Shown: positions 32,489 through 41,546 of the stretch, piece by piece
Numbering within the stretch: the stretch's first letter is position 1
How the letters are laid out: the number at the start of each line of letters is the position of its first letter
Origin: Enterocloster asparagiformis
GTDB lineage: Bacteria; Bacillota; Clostridia; Lachnospirales; Lachnospiraceae
Direction: 5' to 3'
Length of the DNA stretch: 64,000 bases
NCBI GenBank assembly: GCA_018380885.1
Contig: JAGZSY010000033.1
Coordinates: 1-64,000 of the forward strand
Notes under the pieces: model-generated
Database searches by the model: none
What the model was told of the DNA's origin: nothing
Seen by the model: the letters and a program-made list of their open reading frames with translations, nothing else
Position numbers and translations under genes: made by a program

Positions 32489-33676
32489 ATGATATCAGAA
32501 AAAATGAAACCATTGGTGAACAACAACTCGGCTATCCGCGCCATGTTTGAGGAGGGCAAGCGCCTGGCCTCCATTTACGGGGCGGAGAATGTATACGATT
32601 TCAGCCTGGGCAATCCCAACGTGCCGGCGCCCGCGGCCGTCAATCAGGCGATCAAGGATATTCTGGATCAGGAGGATTCCACCTTTGTCCACGGCTATAT
32701 GAGCAACTCCGGCTACGAGGACGTGCGGGCCACGGTGGCGAATTCTTTAAACAGCCGTTTCGGCACCAAGCTGAGCCAGGACAACATCCTGATGACCGTG
32801 GGCGCGGCCAGCGGCTTAAACATTATTCTCAAGACAATTTTGAACCCCGGGGACGAGGTGATCACCTTTGCGCCCTATTTCGTGGAGTACGGCTCCTACG
32901 TGAGAAACTACGACGGCGTTCTGGTGGTGATTTCACCCGACACCGAGACCTTCCAGCCCAACCTGGACGAGTTTGAAAAGAAGATCACTCCCAGGACAAA
33001 GGGCGTGATCATCAACACACCCAACAACCCCACCGGCGTGGTGTACTCCGCCGCGACCCTGGAGAGGATGGCCGATATCCTGCGCGCCAAGGAGAAGGAG
33101 TACGGAACGGCCATTGTGCTGATCTCCGACGAGCCCTACCGGGAGCTGGCCTACGACGGGGTGGAGGTGCCCTTTGTGACGAAATTCTACGACGACACGG
33201 TGATCTGCTACTCCTACAGCAAGTCTCTTTCACTCCCCGGAGAGCGCATCGGCTACCTGGTGATCCCCAACGAGCTGAAGGACAGCGGGGAGGTGTTTAA
33301 CGCCGCCACCATCGCCAACCGGGTGATGGGCTGCGTCAACGCGCCGTCCCTCATGCAGCGGGTGATCATGCGCTGCATCAATGAACAGGTGAACCTGGAG
33401 GCCTACGACAAGAACCGCAACCTGCTGTACAACGGTCTCAGGGATCTGGGCTTTGAATGCATCAAGCCTCAGGGCGCGTTTTACCTGTTTGTAAAATCTC
33501 CGGAGGCCGACGAAAAGAAGTTCTGCGAAGCCTGCAAAAAGCATAATGTACTGGTAGTGCCGGGCAGCTCGTTCGCCTGCCCCGGATACGTGCGCATCTC
33601 CTACTGCGTGTCCTACGACCAGATCGAGCGCTCCCTGCCGGCTTTCGCCAAGGTTGCCGCTGAATACGGCCTGTAA
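32489..33676 (+). CDS. Class I/II aminotransferase (aspartate-type)
   Basis: PLP-dependent aminotransferase of 395 residues. VYDFSLGNPNVPAPAAVNQAI near residue 30 and the NTPNNPTGVVYSAATLE block near 175 bind substrate. ISDEPYRELAYDG holds the PLP-binding aspartate/tyrosine, and the Schiff-base lysine lies in YSYSKSLSLPGERIGYLVI at about residue 245. Lachnospiraceae often call this family aspartate aminotransferase; the amino donor cannot be fixed from sequence. ATG 32489 follows AAAGGAGAGG; an upstream in-frame ATG at 32336 lies within the terminator of the previous operon. Confidence 0.88.
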   Translation: MISEKMKPLVNNNSAIRAMFEEGKRLASIYGAENVYDFSLGNPNVPAPAAVNQAIKDILDQEDSTFVHGYMSNSGYEDVRATVANSLNSRFGTKLSQDNILMTVGAASGLNIILKTILNPGDEVITFAPYFVEYGSYVRNYDGVLVVISPDTETFQPNLDEFEKKITPRTKGVIINTPNNPTGVVYSAATLERMADILRAKEKEYGTAIVLISDEPYRELAYDGVEVPFVTKFYDDTVICYSYSKSLSLPGERIGYLVIPNELKDSGEVFNAATIANRVMGCVNAPSLMQRVIMRCINEQVNLEAYDKNRNLLYNGLRDLGFECIKPQGAFYLFVKSPEADEKKFCEACKKHNVLVVPGSSFACPGYVRISYCVSYDQIERSLPAFAKVAAEYGL

Positions 33677-33709
33677 TACAGAAGGATCACACCACAGGAG
33701 GACAAACAT

Positions 33710-34771
33710 ATGAGACCATGGGAAGCAAATATTCGCCGCGTGGTGCCCTACGTGCCGGGAGACCAGCCGGCGGGCAGCCGCCTGATCAAACTGAACACCA
33801 ACGAGAACCCCTATCCGCCTGCGCCGGGTGTAATCAGGGCTTTAAAAGAGATGGACGGGACGGCGTTTCGGAAGTATCCCGACCCTGCCTCCTCCTGCCT
33901 GGTGGAGGCGCTGGCGGCCCGGTACGGGGTGGACAAGGAGCGCATTTTCGTGGGCGTAGGCTCGGACGATGTGCTCGGCATGGCGTTTTTAACCTTTTTT
34001 AACTCCGCTAAGCCCGTGCTGTTTCCGGATATCAGCTACTCCTTCTATCCGGTATGGGCGGACCTGTTCGGGATTCCCAGCAAAACCCCTGCCCTGGACG
34101 GGGATTTCCGTATTCGTCCGGAGGACTATTACCAGGAGAACGGCGGCGTGGTGTTCCCCAACCCCAATGCGCCCACGGGCATTTTTATGCCTCTGGACCA
34201 GGTGGAGGACATTCTGCGCCACAACCAGGATGTGGTGGTCATTGTGGACGAGGCCTACGTGGATTTCGGCGGCGCGTCGGCCCTGTCCCTGACCGGGAAA
34301 TATGAGAACCTGCTGGTGGTGCAGACCTTCAGCAAGTCCCGGGCCATGGCCGGCATGCGAATCGGCTTTGCCGTGGGGCATCCCGACCTGATCCGGGCCC
34401 TCAGCGATGTGAAATACTCCTACAATTCCTATACCATGAATCTGCCTTCCCAGATTCTGGGAACGGAGGCGGTCCGGGACGAGGTATATTTCCGGGAAAT
34501 CACGTCCAAGATTATAGCGACCAGGGAGCGGGCCAAGGAGCGCCTTAGCGCGCTGGGGTTCTCGTTCCCGGATTCCATGGCGAATTTCCTGTTTGTGACC
34601 CATGAGCGGGCCATGGCGCGCGATCTGTTTGCGGCGCTGAAGCGGGAGCAGATTTATGTGCGCTATTTTGATCAGCCCAGGCTGGACAACAGCCTGCGCA
34701 TCACCATTGGTACCGATGAGGAGATGGAGGCTCTGTACGCTTTCCTGGAAGATTATCTAAAAACGGTCTGA
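33710..34771 (+). CDS. hisC: Histidinol-phosphate aminotransferase family protein
   Basis: A 353-residue aminotransferase of the HisC family: IKLNTNENPYPPAPGVIRAL near residue 25, a VGVGSDDVLGMAFLTF segment near 80, FPNPNAPTGIFM near 147, VVIVDEAYVDFGG near 175 and the PLP lysine in QTFSKSRAMAGMRIGFAVG near 210. It follows the other aminotransferase by 33 bases behind CACAGGAGGAC, so the two are probably co-transcribed. No other his genes are nearby, so it may act on aromatic amino acids or another substrate. Confidence 0.85.
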   Translation: MRPWEANIRRVVPYVPGDQPAGSRLIKLNTNENPYPPAPGVIRALKEMDGTAFRKYPDPASSCLVEALAARYGVDKERIFVGVGSDDVLGMAFLTFFNSAKPVLFPDISYSFYPVWADLFGIPSKTPALDGDFRIRPEDYYQENGGVVFPNPNAPTGIFMPLDQVEDILRHNQDVVVIVDEAYVDFGGASALSLTGKYENLLVVQTFSKSRAMAGMRIGFAVGHPDLIRALSDVKYSYNSYTMNLPSQILGTEAVRDEVYFREITSKIIATRERAKERLSALGFSFPDSMANFLFVTHERAMARDLFAALKREQIYVRYFDQPRLDNSLRITIGTDEEMEALYAFLEDYLKTV

Positions 34772-34812
34772 CGGCCGTAAGCCGGACGGGCCGGGAATGG
34801 CAGGTGAATGGA

Positions 34813-35946
34813 ATGGAAGAGAATACGGGATGGAGACATTACTTGCGGCTTGCGCTCAATATCCTGATACCGCTTACGGGATGGCTGGCGCTGTGCCTGC
34901 TGGGGCCGAAGCTTCTGAAGTTCTTTATGCCCTTTGTCATCGGCTGGATCATTGCGCTGATCGCCAATCCTCCGGTGCGCTTTTTGGAGCGCCGGCTGAA
35001 GCTGGTGCGCAAGCACAGCTCCATTTTAATCGTGGTGCTGGTGCTGGCTATGGTGATCGGGATTTTGTACCTGGTGATTTCACGGACTGCGGCCGGGCTC
35101 AGCCTGCTCTTTAAGGCGCTGCCGCAGATTTACACCTCGCTGGAGGCGGACGTGATGGCAAACCTGGAGGAGGCTTCGCATCTGTTCCAGTTTTTCCCGC
35201 CCGGCGTACAGCATGCGTGGAACGAGCTGACCGGCAATATCGGGGATGCCATCAGTATGCTGGTGCAGAAGGCGGCTTCGCCCACCATGGAGGCGGCGGG
35301 CAGCGTGGCCAAGAGCATACCCGGCGCGCTGGTGTATTCCGTGGTCACGATTCTGTCGTCCTATTTCTTTATCGTGGACCGGGACAGGATTATCGCGTTC
35401 TGGAAGCAGCTGCTGCCGGATTGGTGCACCCGGTATTACCGCTACCTGACCGGCGAGGTCAAACATCTGGTGGGCGGTTACTTCATGGCCCAGTTTAAGA
35501 TCATGTTCGTGGTCTGGATGATCCTCATGGTGGGATTCTTTATCCTGGGGGTGAGCTATGCGCCGGTGCTCAGCTTTTTGATCGCATTTCTGGATTTCCT
35601 TCCGGTGTTCGGCACAGGAACCGCGCTGCTCCCCTGGGGCGTGGTCAAGCTGCTGGGAGGGGAGTACGCCTTTGCGGCGGGGCTGCTCTTACTGTATGTA
35701 TTGACACAGGTGATCCGCCAGCTGGTGCAGCCCAAGCTGGTCGGGGACAGTATGGGGTTAAACCCGCTGTTCACGCTGATCCTGCTGTTTCTCGGCTTTA
35801 AGATCAGCGGCCTGGCCGGTATGATTATGGCAGTGCCCATCGGGCTGTTTTTTATGAATTTATATAAGTACGGGGCATTTGATACCATGATCGACAGCTT
35901 CATGACGCTGGTGCGGGATATCAACACGTTCCGAAAAGGAAATTGA
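34813..35946 (+). CDS. AI-2E family permease, YtvI-like
   Basis: About 377 residues with roughly seven membrane segments, including LIPLTGWLALCLLG, FVIGWIIALIANP near the N-terminus and a dense hydrophobic C-terminal half. The LIAFLDFLPVFGTGTALLPWGV segment near residue 255 and IRQLVQPKLVGDSMGLNPLFTLILLFLG near 295-325 are characteristic of the AI-2E/PerM exporter family. The closest remembered subtype is the sporulation membrane protein YtvI. The start is ATG 34813 (AGGTGA at 5 bases) or GTG 34804. Confidence 0.8.
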   Translation: MEENTGWRHYLRLALNILIPLTGWLALCLLGPKLLKFFMPFVIGWIIALIANPPVRFLERRLKLVRKHSSILIVVLVLAMVIGILYLVISRTAAGLSLLFKALPQIYTSLEADVMANLEEASHLFQFFPPGVQHAWNELTGNIGDAISMLVQKAASPTMEAAGSVAKSIPGALVYSVVTILSSYFFIVDRDRIIAFWKQLLPDWCTRYYRYLTGEVKHLVGGYFMAQFKIMFVVWMILMVGFFILGVSYAPVLSFLIAFLDFLPVFGTGTALLPWGVVKLLGGEYAFAAGLLLLYVLTQVIRQLVQPKLVGDSMGLNPLFTLILLFLGFKISGLAGMIMAVPIGLFFMNLYKYGAFDTMIDSFMTLVRDINTFRKGN

Positions 35947-36007
35947 GACCACGGCCCGCGGCCCCTTTGGGGGCTGCGAGTCGCGGCGCAGTGAGGGAGT
36001 ATTTACC

Positions 36008-37366
36008 GTGAAGAAAGAAAATAGTCTTGATACAGATCAAATAAGAGGGCTGGTGTGGAGGCTGGCATTTCCTTCCATGCTGGCCCAATTTGTGAGCGTG
36101 CTCTACAGCATTGTGGACCGCATGTACATCGGCAATATCGCCGGCACCGGCGGCCTGGCTCTGGCCGGGGTGGGTGTCTGCGGCCCGATTGTTACCTTGA
36201 TAACTTCCTTCGCAAGCTGGATCGGCGTGGGCGGAGCTCCGCTGATGAGCATCCGTCTGGGACAAAAAAATGAGCGGGGCGCCAGACAGATCGTAGCCAA
36301 CTGTTTCTGCCTGCTGCTGTCCATGGCGGTTGTGATCATGGTATTGGCCTACAGCTTTAAGGATTATCTTTTGACCTGGTTCGGCGCCAGCCAGACCATT
36401 TTTCCCTATGCCAACGAATATCTGAGCTGGTATCTGGCGGGCACCGTGTTCGCGCTGCTCTCCACCGGAATGTGCCAGTTCATCATCTGCCAGGGATTTG
36501 CCAAGACCGGCATGTTTTCCGTGATCATCGGAGCCGCCGCCAACATCGCCCTGGACCCGGTATTTATCTTTGTGCTGGGCATGGGGGTGCGGGGTGCGGC
36601 CGTGGCCACGGTGATCTCGCAGATGGCCTCCTGCGCCTTTGTGCTGTGGTTTCTGCTGGGAAAGCGGCCCTTGGTGCCCATCACCTTCGGCGGTTACCGG
36701 AAACGGGTGATGAAGCAGGTGATGGTGGTGGGTCTGTCCCCGTTTCTGATCATCGCCTCGGACAGCGTGCTGATCATTATGATGAATACCATTATCCAGC
36801 ACTACGGCGGGGAGCTGCAGGGCGACATGCTTCTGACCTGCAATACCATTGTGCAGAGCTTTATGCTGATGATCACCATGCCGCTGGGAGGAATTACCGG
36901 TGGCACCCAGACGATTATGGGCTATAATTATGGGGCGGGGAGACCGGACCGGATCCGCAGGGCGGAAAAGCATATCGTGCTGCTGGGCCTGGTGTTCACC
37001 TCGGTGATGTTTTTGATCGCCAACACGATTCCGCAGTACTTTGTTTCGATCTTTATCAGGGATCCGGAGTATACCGGGATTACCAGCTGGGCGATCCGGG
37101 TTTACACCATGTGTATCATTCCGCTGGCCGTGCAGTATACGGTGGTGGACGGATTTACGGGCATGGGGATTGCCAAGGTGGCGGTGAGCCTGTCCATGTT
37201 CCGCAAGCTGGTCTATATGATCGGGATGCTGGTCCTGCCTTCCGCGGCCGGCGCGCAGTCTATTTTCTATGCGGAGCCGATCTCGGACATTGTGGCAGCG
37301 GTGGTCTCCTTCAGCACATACCTGCTGCTGTCGGGGAAAATCCTAAAGGACGGGCGCAGGTTCTGA
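36008..37366 (+). CDS. MATE-family multidrug/Na+ antiporter
   Basis: A 452-residue membrane protein with 12 hydrophobic segments in two halves. RGLVWRLAFPSMLAQFVSVLYSIVDRMYIG at the N-terminus (quoted in parts: AFPSMLAQ and IVDRMYIGNI), GVGGAPLMSIRLGQ near 73 and GGITGGTQTIMGYNYGAG near 296 are typical of NorM/DinF-type MATE efflux proteins. The start is GTG 36008 with GAGGGAG upstream. The short GC-rich gap before it has no clear promoter. Confidence 0.9.
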   Translation: MKKENSLDTDQIRGLVWRLAFPSMLAQFVSVLYSIVDRMYIGNIAGTGGLALAGVGVCGPIVTLITSFASWIGVGGAPLMSIRLGQKNERGARQIVANCFCLLLSMAVVIMVLAYSFKDYLLTWFGASQTIFPYANEYLSWYLAGTVFALLSTGMCQFIICQGFAKTGMFSVIIGAAANIALDPVFIFVLGMGVRGAAVATVISQMASCAFVLWFLLGKRPLVPITFGGYRKRVMKQVMVVGLSPFLIIASDSVLIIMMNTIIQHYGGELQGDMLLTCNTIVQSFMLMITMPLGGITGGTQTIMGYNYGAGRPDRIRRAEKHIVLLGLVFTSVMFLIANTIPQYFVSIFIRDPEYTGITSWAIRVYTMCIIPLAVQYTVVDGFTGMGIAKVAVSLSMFRKLVYMIGMLVLPSAAGAQSIFYAEPISDIVAAVVSFSTYLLLSGKILKDGRRF

Positions 37367-37406
37367 CAAGGCACAAACCATTACATAATTGGAAAGAGGA
37401 TGAAAT

Positions 37407-37856
37407 ATGAATATACTGGTGAGCGCATGTTTGCTGGGCGTGAACTGCCGGTACAACGGCGGCGGTGAGCTGGCGCCCGGCATCCTGGAGTTGATGGAAC
37501 GCTGTCATCTGGTCCCGGTATGCCCGGAGATTATGGGCGGGCTGGCCACCCCGCGCACTCCGGCGGAGCGGCGGGACGGCCGCGTGGTGACCGGGGACGG
37601 GCAGGATGTGACCGGGGCATACGCCCGGGGAGCGGAGGAGGCCGTGAGGCTGGCGAAGCTCTACCGGTGCCGTTACGCGCTGTTAAAGGAGCGCAGCCCC
37701 TCCTGCGGAAGCGGCCGAATATACGACGGAACATTTACGAGAAAATTGATTCCCGGGGACGGTGTGACAGCTGCCCGCCTCAGGGATGAGGGCGTGGCCG
37801 TGTACGGCGAGTCCGCCATCCGGCAGCTGTTGAGCGACATAGAAAGGCAGGTTTAG
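37407..37856 (+). CDS. DUF523 family protein
   Basis: A 149-residue cytoplasmic protein with the DUF523 motifs ILVSACLLGVNCRYNGG at the N-terminus, PVCPEIMGGLATPRTPAE near 37 and ALLKERSPSCGSGRIYDG near 90. Conserved cysteines in SACLLGVNC, CPE and SPSCGS suggest metal or sulfur chemistry, but no function is established. It directly abuts the next gene, with the stop codon followed by its ATG. Confidence 0.92.
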   Translation: MNILVSACLLGVNCRYNGGGELAPGILELMERCHLVPVCPEIMGGLATPRTPAERRDGRVVTGDGQDVTGAYARGAEEAVRLAKLYRCRYALLKERSPSCGSGRIYDGTFTRKLIPGDGVTAARLRDEGVAVYGESAIRQLLSDIERQV

Positions 37857-40148
37857 ATGAGCGAGGATCAGAAGAAGCTACAGGATTCCGGTCCGGAGGA
37901 AGTAAGACGCCCGGCGAGGCGTAGCCGCAGCCGGGAGGCGGCCGCAGCTGCAAGGCGGGCGGAGAAAGAGAGAGCGGCCGGAGCACAGACGGGCGGAGCC
38001 GGCGGGTTCGCGCAGGGAGCTGAGAACGGCGGCGAAGGTATGCTTGAGCGCGGGGCAAAGCCGGCAGGCGGCCTCGGCAGGTTTGCGCGTAAGGCGAAGC
38101 CAGACGGCGGCACAGGCAAGGGCATGGGCGAGGCAGGGGCGGCAGGCACCGCCAGCCAGATTGCGCGCGAGACGAGGGCGGCAGGAGCCGCCGGCCAGAT
38201 TGCGCGCGAGACGGGGGCGGCAGGAGCCGCCGGCCAGATTGCGCGCGGGGCGGGAACGGCAGGGGCCGCCGGCCAGATTGTGCGCGAGACGAGGGCGGCA
38301 GGAGCCGCAGATCAGATTTCGCGAGAGACGGGGACGGCAGGCACCGCCGGCCAGCCTGCGCGCGAGACGGAGAAACGCCCCGCCGGTGAACCGTCGGGGA
38401 ACCAGAAGGGCGACGGCGGGAAACAAAAGCGCAGCGCCTGGCTGCCGGCGGCTGCCGGATTTATAGGCGTGCTGCTGTGCGCGGGGATTGCGTTTTACGT
38501 GTACGCCGCCCAGGCGTATAAGACCGTATTTTTCCCCAACACGGTGATCAATGGCGCTGATGTGTCCGATCGGACGGTGGATGAGGTCAAAGCGGCGTTT
38601 TCGGCCGGAGCCGACAACTACCGTCTGACCGTCCTGCCAAGAGGCGGGGAGGGGGAGGAGATTTCGGGCCGGGACATCGGCCTGCACACTGTGTTCGACG
38701 GCAAGCTGGAGGATATCCTTGAGGCCCAGAACCCTTATAACTGGATATTCCACCTGCGAAAATCGCGGGAATACCAGATCGGCACCATGCTGAAATGGGA
38801 TGAGGAGGCGCTCTGTCAGGCAGTTGAGAGCCTGGAATGTATGGATGAAAGCGCTATGGCGGAGCCGAGGGACGCATACCTCTCCGACTATATCGAGGGG
38901 CAGGGCTACCAGGTGGTTCCCGAGGAGGAGGGCACCGCGCTGAAGGCGGAGGCGGTCCAAACCGCTGCCGCTGCCGCGGTGCGGAACTTGGATCCGGAGA
39001 TATCGCTGGAGGAGCTGAAATGCTACGAGGAGCCCTCGGTGAGATCCGACGATCCCAGCTTGGCGGCTGAGCGGGATGCCAGGAACCGTTATGTCAATGT
39101 CACAGTGACCTATACCTTCGGCGACCAGACGGAGGTCTTAAACGGCAGCCGTATCCACCAGTGGCTGACCGGTAGCGGAACTGACCTCTCCCTGGACGAG
39201 ACGATGATTGCAGAATATGTGTCGGAGCTGGCGGCGGCGCACAACACGGCTTACAAGACCCGGGCCTTCAAGACCAGCTACGGCCCCACCGTGAACGTTA
39301 GCGGCAGCTACGGCTGGCGCATCAACCAGAAGGAGGAGACGGTCCAGCTTAAGGCTGTGCTGGAAGCGGGGGAGAGCGTGACCAGGGAGCCGGTTTACGC
39401 CCAGACCGCTGCCGCCCACGGGGCTGCCGATTACGGGAACACCTACGCCGAGGTCAATCTGACCGCCCAGCATCTGCTCTTTTACAAGGACGGCGTCAAG
39501 ATTCTGGAATCCGACTTTGTGTCGGGCAACGTGTCCAAGGGCCACACCACGCCGGCAGGGCTGTACAGCCTCACCTATAAGCAGCGGGATGCGGTGCTAA
39601 AGGGCGAGGGCTACGCCAGCCCGGTCAAGTTTTGGATGCCCTTTAACGGTGGAATCGGCTTTCACGACGCCAGCTGGCGCTCCAGCTTCGGCGGCTCCAT
39701 CTACAAGACGGGAGGCTCCCACGGCTGCGTGAACATGCCCTATGCGGCGGCCAAGGAGCTATTTGAGAACGTGTACGCCGGTATGCCGGTGATCTGCTAC
39801 AACCTGCCGGGCACTGAGAGCAAAGCGCCCACCAAAGCCTCGGGCAGGCCGCCGTCCTCCGGCCAAACCGTCCAGCCCACCCAGCCCGCGCCTCAGCCCA
39901 CCCAGCCGGCGCCCCAGGAGACGCCTCAGGCTACCCAGCCGGCGCCCCAGGCTACTCAGCCGGCGCCCCAGGAGACGCCTCAGGCCACCCAGCCGGCGCC
40001 CCAAGAAACCCCTACTCCCGAGACACCCGCGGGTCCGGGCCCGGAGATCACTCCGGTGGAGAACGGCACGACCGCCGCCACCCAGGGTTACGGTCCTGCT
40101 TTTGACAACGTCCAGCCCACTGAGGGCAGAGGGCCGGGGGTGCCGTGA
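37857..40148 (+). CDS. L,D-transpeptidase (YkuD) with repeat-rich cytoplasmic N-terminus
   Basis: Peptidoglycan cross-linking enzyme of 763 residues. Residues 1-190 are basic, Ala/Gly/Arg-rich and cytoplasmic, with six copies of a 14-residue repeat (near AGAAGQIARETGA) at 93-172. A membrane anchor spans ~195-217. Residues ~230-480 are PG_binding_4/VanW-like domains (TVINGADVSDRTVDEVKAAF). The YkuD catalytic domain follows, with HGCVNMP and catalytic Cys 624. The tail (~660-763) has TQPAPQ/ETPQA repeats, probably spanning the wall. An L,D-transpeptidase with a large cytoplasmic repeat region is unusual. Confidence 0.88.
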   Translation: MSEDQKKLQDSGPEEVRRPARRSRSREAAAAARRAEKERAAGAQTGGAGGFAQGAENGGEGMLERGAKPAGGLGRFARKAKPDGGTGKGMGEAGAAGTASQIARETRAAGAAGQIARETGAAGAAGQIARGAGTAGAAGQIVRETRAAGAADQISRETGTAGTAGQPARETEKRPAGEPSGNQKGDGGKQKRSAWLPAAAGFIGVLLCAGIAFYVYAAQAYKTVFFPNTVINGADVSDRTVDEVKAAFSAGADNYRLTVLPRGGEGEEISGRDIGLHTVFDGKLEDILEAQNPYNWIFHLRKSREYQIGTMLKWDEEALCQAVESLECMDESAMAEPRDAYLSDYIEGQGYQVVPEEEGTALKAEAVQTAAAAAVRNLDPEISLEELKCYEEPSVRSDDPSLAAERDARNRYVNVTVTYTFGDQTEVLNGSRIHQWLTGSGTDLSLDETMIAEYVSELAAAHNTAYKTRAFKTSYGPTVNVSGSYGWRINQKEETVQLKAVLEAGESVTREPVYAQTAAAHGAADYGNTYAEVNLTAQHLLFYKDGVKILESDFVSGNVSKGHTTPAGLYSLTYKQRDAVLKGEGYASPVKFWMPFNGGIGFHDASWRSSFGGSIYKTGGSHGCVNMPYAAAKELFENVYAGMPVICYNLPGTESKAPTKASGRPPSSGQTVQPTQPAPQPTQPAPQETPQATQPAPQATQPAPQETPQATQPAPQETPTPETPAGPGPEITPVENGTTAATQGYGPAFDNVQPTEGRGPGVP
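38133..38372 (+). repeat. 42-bp coding repeat, about six copies
   Basis: In-frame tandem repeats encoding units close to AGAAGQIARETRA within the cytoplasmic region of the L,D-transpeptidase. Copies differ at single codons (ARGAG, VRETR, ISRET, PARET). Such arrays often change copy number between strains. Confidence 0.8.
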
Positions 40149-40183
40149 ACCGCGGCGGAGAATATGACACAGGAGAAAAGCGC

Positions 40184-40699
40184 ATGGAAGAGAGAGAAAA
40201 CCTCAAGAAGCTGGAATATGTAAGCCATCCCTTTGAGCCAATATTTGACGGGGAGAGCAGGGTGCTGATCCTGGGTTCAATCCCCTCCCCGAAATCCAGG
40301 GAGAACGGATTTTATTACGGCCACCCCAGAAACAGGTTCTGGCCGGTTCTGGCCCGGGTATTGGGCGAGCCGGAGCCGCGGACTGTGGAAGAAAAGCAGG
40401 CCATGGCCCTGCGCCGCCATGTGGCGGTGTGGGATGTGCTGGCCGGCTGTGAGATTCACGGCGCGGACGACGCCAGCATCCGCCGGCCCAGGGCCAACGA
40501 CATGAGCAGGATACTGGACCACGCGCCTGTGAGCGGGATTTTTACCACCGGAACAAGGGCCGGCGATCTGTACCGGCGCTACTGCCTGCCGGCGACAGGG
40601 CGGGAGGCGGTAGTCCTTCCCTCCACCAGTCCGGCCAACTGCAGGGTGGGCCTGGAAGAGCTTGTGAGCGCGTACGCTCAAATCAAAAGGTATCTGTGA
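40184..40699 (+). CDS. DNA-deoxyinosine glycosylase (UDG superfamily family 6)
   Basis: A 171-residue base-excision repair enzyme. The uracil-DNA-glycosylase-fold motifs are RVLILGSIPSPKSRENGF, YYGHPRNRFWPVL near residues 30-52, and the C-terminal LPSTSPANC near 147; the motif set fits hypoxanthine/xanthine DNA glycosylases (HDG). HPFEPIFDGESR starts the domain. ATG 40184 follows ACAGGAGAAAAG. A second, clearly paralogous copy is fused to a glycosyltransferase at 58742-60115. Confidence 0.85.
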   Translation: MEERENLKKLEYVSHPFEPIFDGESRVLILGSIPSPKSRENGFYYGHPRNRFWPVLARVLGEPEPRTVEEKQAMALRRHVAVWDVLAGCEIHGADDASIRRPRANDMSRILDHAPVSGIFTTGTRAGDLYRRYCLPATGREAVVLPSTSPANCRVGLEELVSAYAQIKRYL

Positions 40700-40755
40700 T
40701 AAACTGGAAAAAAATTGAAATTCCCTGTATCTGTGCGGCTTTTCAGGCGATTTAG

Positions 40756-40784
40756 TTGACAAAAGCGAAAAAGCATTTTATAAT
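40756..40784 (+). promoter_or_regulatory. Consensus promoter of the DUF6465 gene
   Basis: TTGACA (40756-40761), 17 bases, TATAAT (40779-40784). The perfect match suggests high expression. A ~75-base leader follows. Confidence 0.85.
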
Positions 40785-40867
40785 GCCTTTAACACAGGTG
40801 GGGGACGGTTGAGGGGTTATGTTGAGTAACTGAACTTGGAGTTTTAAGACAGGGAGGAACATGAACT

Positions 40868-41317
40868 ATGGCAGAACCTAGCAAGACAACAAAGGCAGCA
40901 GTAAAGAAAGCGAATGTGAAGGAAGAAGTGAAGGCCACGCCCGCAGAGGCGGCAGTCAAGGCGGAGCCCAAGGCAGCTCCGGTCAAGGAAGAGCCCAAGG
41001 CAGCCCCGGCCAGGAAGCCGGCGGCGAAAAAGCCCGCAGCGGAAAAAGCGGCTGTCAAGGCGGCCCCGGCCAAGAAGCCGGCGGCAAAAAAGCCCGCGGC
41101 CAAGAAAGCGGCCGAGCCCAAGGCGTCCGTACATTTCCAGTTCGATGGAAAAGATCTGGTTGCCAAAGACATTCTGGACCAGGCCATGGCTTCCTACAAA
41201 AAGAGCCACAAGGGTACGGAGATCAAGACCATTGAGCTGTACATAGTCGCCAACGAGGGCGCCGCTTACTATGTAGTGAACGGCGAGGGCGGAGACGAGT
41301 TCAAGGTAATGCTGTAA
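40868..41317 (+). CDS. DUF6465-like protein with Lys/Ala/Pro-rich tail
   Basis: A 149-residue protein in two parts. Residues 1-~85 are a low-complexity Lys/Ala/Pro/Glu region with repeats such as KKPAAKKPAA and EPKAAPVKEE, resembling histone-H1-like tails. Residues ~87-149 form a small globular domain (VHFQFDGKDLVAKDILDQAM, then IKTIELYIVANEGAAYYVVNG), which I recall as DUF6465 of Lachnospiraceae. The strong promoter and basic tail suggest an abundant nucleic-acid- or surface-binding protein; this is inference. Confidence 0.75.
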   Translation: MAEPSKTTKAAVKKANVKEEVKATPAEAAVKAEPKAAPVKEEPKAAPARKPAAKKPAAEKAAVKAAPAKKPAAKKPAAKKAAEPKASVHFQFDGKDLVAKDILDQAMASYKKSHKGTEIKTIELYIVANEGAAYYVVNGEGGDEFKVML

Positions 41318-41351
41318 GCTGCATTGGATATAGAGGGCAGTGAAGGATCGG

Positions 41352-41389
41352 TGGGCTGCCGCGCGGGAGAAGCGCGGCGGTCCATTTTT
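41352..41389 (+). terminator. Terminator after the DUF6465 gene
   Basis: TGGGC-T-GCCGCGC (41352-41364) pairs with GCGCGGC-G-GTCCA (41372-41384), followed by TTTTT. Confidence 0.8.
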
Positions 41390-41462
41390 GCGCGGAGGGC
41401 TTTCTGATTTGCAGGACACGGAACCGTGCGCGGGAGGCGTGGGCACGGCCGTCCCGGGGGAG

Positions 41463-41491
41463 TTGACAAAGCGGGGGAAATCCGCTAATGT
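41463..41491 (+). promoter_or_regulatory. Promoter of rsmF
   Basis: TTGACA (41463-41468), 17 bases, TAATGT (41486-41491). Confidence 0.6.
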
Positions 41492-41546
41492 TATGCGTGA
41501 GTGACAGGACGCAACTGAAATCATTGAGAAAAGGACTGGAAATAAG

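Noticed and set aside
38133..38372. Possible CRISPR or minisatellite outside genes
   Set aside because: The 42-bp repeats stay in frame inside the L,D-transpeptidase gene and encode protein repeats.
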